From JAFGKM01 sp964403465 (GTDB lineage: Bacteria > Ratteibacteria > UBA8468 > B48-G9 > JAFGKM01), in assembly GCA_964403465.1 (NCBI GenBank), contig CAYOFY010000025.1, positions 1-19,008 of the forward strand: 19,008 nucleotides of DNA. Direction: 5' to 3'. The position numbers and the translations under genes were made by a program. The first letter of the stretch is position 1; the number at the start of each line of letters is the position of its first letter. Shown here one piece after another: positions 9,675 through 16,814 of the stretch. Below the pieces are notes generated by a model. The model was not told the origin of the DNA. It was given only the letters and a program-made list of their open reading frames with translations, and did not search any database.

Positions 9675-10601
9675 TCAGTTTACACGACTCTGTTTTGAAA
9701 ATAAAGTTACTTGGTCCTGCAAGAACTTTTTTGTCCTCTGTTCCGCCAAGTTGCAATATTTCTTATCAATGTCGTAAGCAACATATCTTCTGTTTGTCTT
9801 CAATGCGGCAATACACGTAGAACCGCTGCCTGCAAAGGGATCAAGCACAATCTCGTCTTTGAACGTATAAATCTGAATTAGCCGATAAGGCAATTCTATC
9901 GGGAAAGGAGCAGGATGTCCTACTTTTGTAGCCCGCTCTGCGCTGAATTTCCAAACACTCTTTGTAAACTCCAAGAACTCTTCCTTGCTTATGGTGCTTT
10001 CTCGCCGATAAGGATTATAACGCGTAAAAGTCTCTTTGCAAAAGATAAGGATATATTCGTGTACATCCCGCAATACCGGATTATTTGCCTGCAGGTATGT
10101 TCCCCATGCAGTTGAAGAACTGGCGCTGCTTCCCTTGTCCCACAGAATTTCTCCCCGCATTAAGAAACCAATAGTACTCATATCTTCAATAATATAACTA
10201 TGTAAAGGAATGTACGGTTTTCTCCCTAAATTCGCTATATTCACGCACGCCCTGCCCCCAGGAACCAATACTCTGTATGTCTCTTGAAATACCCGTTTCA
10301 GTAATGACCTATATTCCTGAAGAGACAGATTGTTATCATATGCTTTTCCAACATTGTAAGGGGGGGAGGTAATCATTAAGTGAACGCTGTTGTCCGGCAA
10401 CTCCGACATGTCTTCACTGCTTTTGCAAAAAATTTTATTTACGCAGGATTCGTCAATTGGGTTTTCCGTGTATTTAATCAAATTATCCTTCTTCAATCCT
10501 TCATAAAGTTTGCTGTTATAAAACTTTGATGAGTCGTGATTTATCCTTCCGGGAGAGCCAAAAGCACTTGTCTTGGTGCCATTTATCCTGTGATGAAGCA
10601 T
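9675..10601 (-). CDS. Beta-class DNA methyltransferase (N4-cytosine or N6-adenine) of a restriction-modification pair
   Basis: A 308-aa SAM-dependent amino methyltransferase. The catalytic motif TSPPYNVGKAYD (from Thr78) comes before the SAM-binding motif DPFAGSGST (254-262), the order that defines the beta class. SPPY rather than DPPY is commonest among N4-cytosine enzymes, so m4C is favoured but not proven. Between them are the motif-V-like VLVPGGRACVNIAN and the HEYILIFCK block. The target-recognition region is probably the divergent N terminus plus 150-230. ATG at 10601 immediately follows the TAA of the endonuclease gene, with GGAGGGAAG upstream, so expression is coupled. The enzyme would protect host DNA from that endonuclease. 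DNA here is more A+T-rich than in gyrA and gyrB, a sign of transfer. Confidence 0.93.
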   Translation of the reverse strand: MLHHRINGTKTSAFGSPGRINHDSSKFYNSKLYEGLKKDNLIKYTENPIDESCVNKIFCKSSEDMSELPDNSVHLMITSPPYNVGKAYDNNLSLQEYRSLLKRVFQETYRVLVPGGRACVNIANLGRKPYIPLHSYIIEDMSTIGFLMRGEILWDKGSSASSSTAWGTYLQANNPVLRDVHEYILIFCKETFTRYNPYRRESTISKEEFLEFTKSVWKFSAERATKVGHPAPFPIELPYRLIQIYTFKDEIVLDPFAGSGSTCIAALKTNRRYVAYDIDKKYCNLAEQRTKKFLQDQVTLFSKQSRVN

Positions 10602-11234
10602 TTAATCTTCCCTCCATAAATCAACCCATCTCTTGAATGAATTGAACTCTACTTCCCTTTTTTGCCAGTTTATCACAATGCTCTTGGTTTCTTTATCCTC
10701 CACTAATTCTACCAACGCTTCTCTGGTAATTTCAACGCCTCTCGGATTTGTTCCTGGTTTGGGAAGTTTAATATATCTTTGTCTCCCCATTTCATCATAG
10801 ACCCGTTCTTGAACCGATAACGGAATCCAATAGAATCCTCCTCTGTCACTCCAGTTTATTTGAGCGAGCAAAATATCGCAATGTGGACGAAATTGCTCAA
10901 GGAATTTCTTTGCCTTTTTAGCATCTACCGTCCAAACAAGCTTCACTCCTCCAAAAGTTTTACCAGTTATTGTCTTTATTGATACCGGTTTTTCGAACAA
11001 TATTACGTCTACTTCCGGCTCTGTGATTGGAATTTCAGTTTGCACATTTGCCGCACCAAATTTATAAATTAACAGAGCAACTATTATTCTCTCTCTAACA
11101 GAGCCTACTTCCATTCCTGTTTTGCCCGCTCTTGAGCTTTCCAATTCCGCGAGTTGAAATAAATAGGGTAATCGCTTCTGTATCCTTTCTACGAGATTGA
11201 TATCATCAAACATCTCTCTTAGATGGTCTGACAT
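10602..11234 (-). CDS. Type II restriction endonuclease, ThaI-like family
   Basis: A 210-aa protein directly upstream of and abutting the methyltransferase gene. I recognise the block RIQKRLPYLFQLAELESSR, followed by GSVRERIIVALL and TEPEVDV, as ThaI-family sequence from memory; no search was possible. A PD-(D/E)xK-type core is visible: Glu48 in VRERI, Asp76 in EVDV, then SIK (Lys87) at typical spacing, with Ser replacing the usual acidic residue. Later blocks are CDILLAQINW and LPKPGTNPRGVEIT. R.ThaI cuts CGCG; whether this enzyme shares that site is inference. ATG at 11234 follows AAGGAA. It starts 57 bp after the gyrB stop and shares the A+T-rich composition of its partner. No controller (C) protein gene is present. 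Confidence 0.75.
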   Translation of the reverse strand: MSDHLREMFDDINLVERIQKRLPYLFQLAELESSRAGKTGMEVGSVRERIIVALLIYKFGAANVQTEIPITEPEVDVILFEKPVSIKTITGKTFGGVKLVWTVDAKKAKKFLEQFRPHCDILLAQINWSDRGGFYWIPLSVQERVYDEMGRQRYIKLPKPGTNPRGVEITREALVELVEDKETKSIVINWQKREVEFNSFKRWVDLWRED

Positions 11235-11291
11235 TTTTCAATTCCTTCCCTTTTGTTGCACGAAATCCTCTCGCTCTCTAAACCAGTCTCT

Positions 11292-13664
11292 TCAAATATC
11301 CAGATTCTTGACTTCCCTGGCAAATCTTTCTATGAATCCCCTTCTCGGCTCAACGGCATCGCCCATGAGAACCGTGAAAACCTCCTCCGCCTTTGCGGCA
11401 TCCTCAAGGGTAACCACCTTCATCCTTCTCGTGTTCGGGTCCATCGTCGTTTCCCACAATTGCAGCGGGTTCATCTCTCCCAGCCCCTTGTATCTCTGCA
11501 CGGACAACCCTCTCTTGCCCTTGTTCTTCAGCACCTCGTAGAGTTCAAGGAAATTGCACGTTTCCTTCTTATCCTCCCCGTCTTCCACAACGAAAATCCT
11601 CTCCGAAGGGGATTTCATCTCTATGCCGTTTTCCTCAAGTCTTTTAATTATCTTTTCAATATCCCTGGATTCATAGATATCAAGCAGTTTGTAGTTCTTG
11701 TCTTCCCCGGAGAAGAGGTCAACCTGGTCCTTGTTCTGCTTCTGCATGAAAGCGGATAACTCCTTATCCGTTGCAAAAAACTCTTCATGCTCGCCGCATC
11801 TCACCCAGTAAAGGGGTATATTCTTTTTTGCCTTCCGGTATTTGAAGATATCCTCCAGTTCAATGCCTTTGTTCTCAAGACTCTTGCTGATTTCGTTCAT
11901 CCTCTTGCTCAGAGTGGCCGTCTTCACCGCGCTCTCGTTTCCCGGCAACTCTTCCCCGCCTTTCTTTTTTATCAGCAGGGAAACGTTTTCCTTTGCCATC
12001 TGTATGAGTATCCTGTCCATCTCGTTTTCCGTATCCACGTAGGATTCTTTCTTTCCCTTCTTGACCTTGTAAAGGGGTGGCTGGGCGATATAGATATATC
12101 CCTGTCTTATGAGGTCTGTCATCTGCCTGTAAAAAAATGTCAGCAGCAGGGTTCTTATGTGAGCGCCGTCAACATCGGCATCGGTCATTATGATAATCTT
12201 CCTGTAACGTGTTTTCGCCACGTCAAAATCCTCTCCGACGCCCCCGCCGATGGCGCCTATCATCATCCTCACTTCCTCGTTGCTGAGAACCTTGTCAAGC
12301 GGTGCCTTCTCCGCATTTATGATCTTGCCCTTCAGGGGCAGTATCGCCTGGAAGAATCTATCCCTGCCCTGTTTTGCGCTGCCTCCCGCGGAATCACCCT
12401 CAACGATGAAGATCTCTCTCTTGTCAGGTTCCTTGACCGTGCAGTCGGCAAGTTTCCCGGGCAGGGCGCCTGTCTCGGAAAGTTTTTTGCGGGTCAGTTC
12501 CCTTGCCTTCCTTGCTGCTTCCCTGGCTTTCGCGGTCATGACGCATTTGTTGATAATTTCCCTTGCCGGTTCGGGATTCTCTTCCAGGAAAGTCACCACC
12601 TGCTGCGAGGTTATACCCTCCACGAGAAAGCGTATCTTGGAATTGCCCAGCTTGGTCTTTGTCTGTCCCTCAAACTGAGGCTCGGCTATCTTGACGCTCA
12701 CCACGGCAACAAGTCCTTCCCTTATGTCTTCTCCCGCCAGCGGGTTCTCGGTCAGAAACCCGTTGTTTTTCCCGTATTCGTTTATCGCCCGCGTCAGCCC
12801 GCCCCTGAAACCCGCAATGTGGGTTCCTCCTTCCTTGGTGTTGACGTTGTTCGCGAAAGACAGAACCGTTTCGCTGTAACCGTCGTTATACTGGAAAGCC
12901 ACCTCAACCTCGCCGTCTTCCTCCTCCTTTTTGAAATAAAGAGGCCTGGGGAAGAGCACCTTCTTGTTCTTGTTGAGATATTCCACGAAGGAAATGAGTC
13001 CGCCCTCAAACTTGTGCTCTTCCTTCAGATTCTTCCTCTCGTCCTCAAAGGTTATCCTGACTCCGGCATTAAGGAAGGCGAGTTCCTTCACCCTTCCGGA
13101 TAGTATGCTGTCGTCAAAATCAATCGTTTCAAAGATCTCCTCGTCCGGCATGAATGTGACCTTTGTGCCGGTCGTTTTCGTCTTGCCTATCTCGCTTACC
13201 GAGGTCGCCGGCTTGCCTTTTTCGTATCTCTGGTGATAGACCTTTCCGTTCCTCTTGACTTCCACCTCCAGCCATTCCGAAAGTGCATTGACGACCGAGA
13301 CACCCACACCGTGCAGTCCCCCGGATACGCGGTACGCTTTTTTGTCAAACTTACCGCCGGCATGCAGAACGGTCATGACAACCTCCACGGCCGGTCTTTT
13401 TTCAGTCTTGTGTATGTCAACGGGGATACCCCTTCCGTTGTCCGACACCGTAACGCTGTTATCCGCATGGACCACGACGCCAATCTCGCTGCAAAATCCT
13501 GCCATTGCTTCGTCTATGCTGTTGTCTATAACTTCGTACGCAAGGTGGTGAAGTCCTGATACGGCGGTATCGCCTATGTACATGGCGGGTCTTTTTCTCA
13601 CCGCTTCAATGCCGCCCAGTACCTGTATCGTGGTGGCATCATACTTCTGTGCGCTTCTGTCCAT
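11292..13664 (-). CDS. gyrB: DNA gyrase subunit B
   Basis: The 790-aa ATPase subunit of gyrase. GHKL ATPase motifs are EVIDNSIDEA (metal Asn), DNGRGIPVDIH and GGLHGVGVSVVNALS. The transducer and TOPRIM domains follow, with EGDSAGGSAKQGRDR, the DADVDGAHI metal motif and, near the end, QRYKGLGEMNPLQLWETTMDP. About 150 extra residues lie between QPPLYKVKKGKKE and the QRYKGLGE block, where E. coli GyrB also has an insertion, so it is longer than the roughly 640-residue short form. ATG at 13664 has a CGGGAG ribosome site. It is the first gene of the long minus-strand run, with a clear promoter about 85 nt upstream. With gyrA it forms the negative-supercoiling enzyme. Confidence 0.98.
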   Translation of the reverse strand: MDRSAQKYDATTIQVLGGIEAVRKRPAMYIGDTAVSGLHHLAYEVIDNSIDEAMAGFCSEIGVVVHADNSVTVSDNGRGIPVDIHKTEKRPAVEVVMTVLHAGGKFDKKAYRVSGGLHGVGVSVVNALSEWLEVEVKRNGKVYHQRYEKGKPATSVSEIGKTKTTGTKVTFMPDEEIFETIDFDDSILSGRVKELAFLNAGVRITFEDERKNLKEEHKFEGGLISFVEYLNKNKKVLFPRPLYFKKEEEDGEVEVAFQYNDGYSETVLSFANNVNTKEGGTHIAGFRGGLTRAINEYGKNNGFLTENPLAGEDIREGLVAVVSVKIAEPQFEGQTKTKLGNSKIRFLVEGITSQQVVTFLEENPEPAREIINKCVMTAKAREAARKARELTRKKLSETGALPGKLADCTVKEPDKREIFIVEGDSAGGSAKQGRDRFFQAILPLKGKIINAEKAPLDKVLSNEEVRMMIGAIGGGVGEDFDVAKTRYRKIIIMTDADVDGAHIRTLLLTFFYRQMTDLIRQGYIYIAQPPLYKVKKGKKESYVDTENEMDRILIQMAKENVSLLIKKKGGEELPGNESAVKTATLSKRMNEISKSLENKGIELEDIFKYRKAKKNIPLYWVRCGEHEEFFATDKELSAFMQKQNKDQVDLFSGEDKNYKLLDIYESRDIEKIIKRLEENGIEMKSPSERIFVVEDGEDKKETCNFLELYEVLKNKGKRGLSVQRYKGLGEMNPLQLWETTMDPNTRRMKVVTLEDAAKAEEVFTVLMGDAVEPRRGFIERFAREVKNLDI

Positions 13665-13691
13665 TTTATTGCTCTCCCGATGTGTTCAAAC

Positions 13692-13747
13692 AAAAAAAAT
13701 AAACCAGAACTCCTCACTCTGCCCGGGATGCGGGACGTGTTCGGAGT
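13692..13747 (-). terminator. Possible attenuator hairpin and T-run in the gyrB leader
   Basis: In the leader between the gyrB promoter and ATG, ACTCC (13747-13743) can pair with GGAGT (13713-13709), enclosing a second stem CCCG/CGGG with a 5-nt loop. A T-rich stretch with eight consecutive T follows (13699-13692, minus strand). That order resembles an intrinsic terminator ahead of the start codon, but the stem is short and broken by mismatches and lies about 9 nt from the T-run. Confidence 0.25.
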
Positions 13748-13756
13748 AAACGCTAT

Positions 13757-13786
13757 ATGATATACCTTTTTGCCGTCTGCTGTCAA
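13757..13786 (-). promoter_or_regulatory. Promoter of gyrB
   Basis: On the minus strand a consensus -35 TTGACA (13786-13781), an 18-bp spacer and TATCAT (13762-13757) form a strong sigma70-type promoter. Transcription would start near 13750, leaving a leader of about 85 nt that ends in a Shine-Dalgarno site before the gyrB ATG. It is back to back with the promoter of the divergent gene at 13845. Confidence 0.7.
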
Positions 13787-13803
13787 TATCTTTTTTTTCG
13801 CAT

Positions 13804-13837
13804 TTGACTTGCGGCGGCGCCCCGAATGGTATAAAAT
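13804..13837 (+). promoter_or_regulatory. Candidate promoter of the 323-aa membrane-protein gene, predicting a leaderless mRNA
   Basis: TAAAAT (13832-13837) stands exactly 7 bp before the ATG at 13845, and 17 bp upstream of it is TTGCGG (13809-13814). A better -35 match, TTGACT (13804-13809), is 20 bp from an alternative -10, TATAAA (13830-13835), which has an extended TGG before it. Either reading puts the transcript start within a few bases of the ATG, and no Shine-Dalgarno site is present. Confidence 0.45.
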
Positions 13838-13844
13838 AAAAAAT

Positions 13845-14816
13845 ATGGAAGACGAGGCGAAAAAGACCTACGATTCTATACACTATTTCAGGGATATCAA
13901 GTCACATTCATACCAGCTGCTCGGGTACCTGGGATACAACATGGAATCGGAATTTGACGCCTGCGCTGGCAGGTGGAATGTATACACGAAAAGAAATTTT
14001 TCCTTCCCGTATTTCAACAGCGGTTTCTCATCCCCTGTAAGCAAATTCGCCGCGGTATACAGGAGCGCCGGGAAAAACATGTTTGTTTACGGCTCCTTTG
14101 ATGCGGAGAACCCGGAAGAAATACAACGCAACCTCATGATGCTCACCAGGACAATGCTCATCCCCGTACAAAAATTTCTCGGCATACCGAGAACTCTGAC
14201 GGAAGAAAACGCCCGGGATTACGGATACATGCGGGGGATAATCCTTGGTATCCTCCTCATTATTCTTGACTTCGTGTATTCATGGACATTTAAACTCCAG
14301 GAAGGCATCCTTACCGGGTTCATTGAATACATCAAGAGGGTGTACGACGGCAATCCATCCCTGGGAAATTTCATAGGGTTTGCGTGGACAGGCATGTATT
14401 TCGGCCTTCCGTTAATCGCCATGCCCATTATATACGGCAATATCTGTGTGGCGAGGGCTGAGAAGTTCAGACAGAAAAAACTCAAAAAGATGGAGGATAC
14501 TTTTTCGGGCTATGAATTCGGCGTAAATGCCGAAAAAGCGCTGGAAGAGGAGTTTACCACGATCGTGGAAGAAAAAAGGAAAGAGGTTATATACAGCGAG
14601 ATAATAAAGATAAACGACAGGCTGTCCAAAGAGGATTTTGAGACGCTGTACAGAGAGGTTCGGGAGGGTTTCCTTTCCCCCGACTCTCTGCTCAATTTCA
14701 TGGCGGAACTGAAAGAACTCGCGGGCGAAGAACTCACCTTTGAGAAGTTCCTGGAGATCATAGCAAAGTACCAGAAAGCAAACCTGGTGACCGAAATCGG
14801 AATCAAGCCAGTCTAA
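13845..14816 (+). CDS. Unrecognised two-helix membrane protein with a charged C-terminal domain
   Basis: I do not recognise this 323-aa protein. Residues 1-125 are soluble and rich in aromatic residues (YFNSGF, AAVYRSAGKNMFVYGSFD). Two hydrophobic segments, about 131-148 (GIILGILLIILDFVYSW) and 177-199 (FIGFAWTGMYFGLPLIAMPII), are joined by a short loop of about 28 residues, so both termini probably lie on the same side, most likely the cytoplasm. Residues 204-323 are highly charged and helical (RQKKLKKMEDT, LEEEFTTIVEEKRKE, ending ELTFEKFLEIIAKYQ). There is no signal peptide. The frame is open upstream to 13770, but ATG at 13845 comes straight after a promoter-like -10 box, so I chose it. 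It is the only + gene between the two minus-strand runs; its stop overlaps that of the Maf-RlmD gene by 3 bp or so. Confidence 0.8.
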   Translation: MEDEAKKTYDSIHYFRDIKSHSYQLLGYLGYNMESEFDACAGRWNVYTKRNFSFPYFNSGFSSPVSKFAAVYRSAGKNMFVYGSFDAENPEEIQRNLMMLTRTMLIPVQKFLGIPRTLTEENARDYGYMRGIILGILLIILDFVYSWTFKLQEGILTGFIEYIKRVYDGNPSLGNFIGFAWTGMYFGLPLIAMPIIYGNICVARAEKFRQKKLKKMEDTFSGYEFGVNAEKALEEEFTTIVEEKRKEVIYSEIIKINDRLSKEDFETLYREVREGFLSPDSLLNFMAELKELAGEELTFEKFLEIIAKYQKANLVTEIGIKPV

Positions 14817-16732
14817 GATTTCTCAAAAACCCCCATACTCTCCAGGTGCGTGGTGTGGGGGAAGAAATCAGCACAGTATAATTTCCTCATCCTGTACCCT
14901 GCCTTCCGCAGTTCAGCCGCATCCCTCGCAAAAGCCGGAGGATTGCAGGAAACGTAGATCAGCACGGGTGAATTTACAGCCAGGATATTTTTCAGCGCCC
15001 GGGCTCCCAGTCCTGGCCTGGGAGGGTCAACAATCACAGCGTCCGCAGACCTGACATCGCCGGATTTCAGAAGGTCTTCAACATATCCCTGATGGAACCG
15101 GCAATTCTTTATATCGTTCAACCTGCAGTTTTCCCTGGCATTGTTGATATTTGCTGATTCCGAGTCCACCCCCTCTATCTCCACTGCCGCCGCTGACAGG
15201 GAAATCTCTATCGCACCGCTTCCGCAGTAGAGTCCCAGAATTCTCTTTGCACCGGCTCCCTGCACATTCTCCCTTATCATGCCGTACATCAACTGTGCCG
15301 CCCTGGTGTTCGGCTGGAAAAAAGTCTGTGGATATATCCTGAACACGCGGTCGTCCATCTTTTCTTCTATGTACTGGCTTCCGTAGAGATGGTGCTTTTT
15401 TTCAAATGAAACCACATCCGATATGCGGTTGTTTTCCACCCACCACAGACTCTTCACCTGCCCTGCAAGACTATCAGCCAGTCCAGTCATGTCAGGGACC
15501 GGGCCGCTTCGCGTCACCATGACCGCCATCAATTCGCCGGTATTCTTCCCTTCGCGCAGGACGAGATGCCTCAGGAACCCTTTTCCCGAGCGCGGGTCAT
15601 AGGCATCCAGTCCGTTTTTACCTGCAACGTTGAGGAATGCAGGGAAAATCTTTTCCACCGCATGGCTGAAGATAGGACACTCATTGATGGGAACGCAGTT
15701 CTTCCTGTACGCGCCAAGAGGGGAAACTCTCTCCCTCAGTCCGAGAGAGATGTCGCCCTCTTCCGTGCCGAACGCAAACTCCATCTTGTTCCTGTAATAG
15801 AAGGTATCGGGCGAAGGTATGATGGGATGCAATTCAAACTCTTCTCTGTCGTGCATCCCCCCTATCCTCCGCAATGTTGACAGAAGATACTTCTCCTTGA
15901 GATGGAGCTGTTGTTCATAGGCAAGGTTCTGGAAGGCACATCCCCCGCATGTCCCGAAATGGGGGCATTTCGGCTCGGTTCTGTGGGGAGACGGCTTCAC
16001 CACCGTTGCAACCTCGCCATACGAAAAATTCCTTGCTTTCCTGACAATCCTTGCCCTGACCCTGTCACCGTATACCGCGCCATCCACGAAAACAACGAGG
16101 TTATCCGCCCTTCCCACCGCCCATTTTTCCGGCAGGGCAACATCAACGATTTCCATCTCAAATTCCGGCATGGAAAATCTCTCCAGAAGTTTCTTCACCC
16201 TGTTGACAGGGAGCCCAACCACATTGTCAAAATCTCCCTGGATATCCTCAACAAAGGCATCCCCGACCTCCTGTATCGCGTAGGCGCCCGCCTTGTCCAT
16301 GTACTCCCTCTTTGCAAGGTATGCTTCCATATCGTTCTCGCTCAACTCCCTGAACCTGACCCGGGTAATCTCGTAGCCGGTAAGAAGCCTGTCATCCCCG
16401 GCCCTGTAAACAGCCACCCCGGTTATCACCCTGTGCCTTGTCCCGGAAAGGTATTTCAGTATCCTCTTTGCCTCTTCATAATCCCGGGGCTTGCCTATGA
16501 TATTCCTGTCAACGGATACCACGGTATCGGCCCCTATGATAATCTCTGAGGGATACCGTTTGCCGACTTCCCGCACCTTCATAACGGCCGCCTCCACGGC
16601 AAACCTTACCGGGTCATCCCTGTCGCTGATAACATTTTCGTCAATGCCGCTGGGAACAACGGTGAACTCTTCCACAACCCGCCTCAGGAGTTCCTGACGC
16701 CTGGGCGATTTTGAAGCCAGTATGACAGCCAT
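14813..16732 (-). CDS. Fusion protein: Maf nucleotide pyrophosphatase + RlmD/TrmA-family RNA (uracil-5) methyltransferase
   Basis: One 639-aa reading frame joins two enzymes. Residues 1-187 are a complete Maf domain (ILASKSPRRQELL, GADTVVSVD, GKPRD, KAGAYAIQ, FDNVVGLPV), a house-cleaning pyrophosphatase for non-canonical or modified nucleotides. Residues 190-639 are a TrmA/RlmD-type methyltransferase. It has a TRAM-like segment (about 200-250), 4Fe-4S ligands CPHFGTCGGC (Cys256, 262, 265) plus probably Cys352, the SAM motif LGLYCGSGAIEISL (499-512), VDPPRPGL (568-575) and VSCNPPAF with catalytic Cys596. RlmD makes m5U1939 in 23S rRNA, so that target is likely but inferred. The join is at LLERFSMPEFEM, with no linker; a ribosome site precedes Met188, so a separate methyltransferase might also be made. 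ATG at 16732 follows GGAGAG. It is last in the ispF run. Confidence 0.93.
   Translation of the reverse strand: MAVILASKSPRRQELLRRVVEEFTVVPSGIDENVISDRDDPVRFAVEAAVMKVREVGKRYPSEIIIGADTVVSVDRNIIGKPRDYEEAKRILKYLSGTRHRVITGVAVYRAGDDRLLTGYEITRVRFRELSENDMEAYLAKREYMDKAGAYAIQEVGDAFVEDIQGDFDNVVGLPVNRVKKLLERFSMPEFEMEIVDVALPEKWAVGRADNLVVFVDGAVYGDRVRARIVRKARNFSYGEVATVVKPSPHRTEPKCPHFGTCGGCAFQNLAYEQQLHLKEKYLLSTLRRIGGMHDREEFELHPIIPSPDTFYYRNKMEFAFGTEEGDISLGLRERVSPLGAYRKNCVPINECPIFSHAVEKIFPAFLNVAGKNGLDAYDPRSGKGFLRHLVLREGKNTGELMAVMVTRSGPVPDMTGLADSLAGQVKSLWWVENNRISDVVSFEKKHHLYGSQYIEEKMDDRVFRIYPQTFFQPNTRAAQLMYGMIRENVQGAGAKRILGLYCGSGAIEISLSAAAVEIEGVDSESANINNARENCRLNDIKNCRFHQGYVEDLLKSGDVRSADAVIVDPPRPGLGARALKNILAVNSPVLIYVSCNPPAFARDAAELRKAGYRMRKLYCADFFPHTTHLESMGVFEKS
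16169..16184 (-). promoter_or_regulatory. Possible internal ribosome binding site at the Maf/RlmD junction
   Basis: GGAGAG (16184-16179) stands 7 nt before an in-frame ATG (16171-16169, Met188), exactly where the Maf domain ends and the methyltransferase begins. Use of it would give a separate 452-aa RlmD-like protein. Chance is possible, since the sequence also encodes the Maf end LLERF. Confidence 0.35.
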
Positions 16733-16814
16733 CTATCTCTCCGTATATCAATTTTCCCTGCAATTCGTCCGCAGGATTTTTTGGGATTTTTCATTTTCAC
16801 GCAGGGGTTTGAAA

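Noticed and set aside
9614..11291. Direct repeats flanking the restriction-modification pair that would mark an insertion
   Set aside because: No shared string beyond chance was seen between the two flanks.
11787..13103. 438-codon open frame on the + strand opposite gyrB
   Set aside because: It is antisense to conserved gyrB motifs, and its translation resembles no protein; a by-product of codon bias in gyrB.
16757..16782. Hairpin CCTGC/GCAGG followed by T6 on the + strand, terminator-like
   Set aside because: Both flanking genes are on the minus strand, where no T-run follows the hairpin; the stem is only 5 bp.
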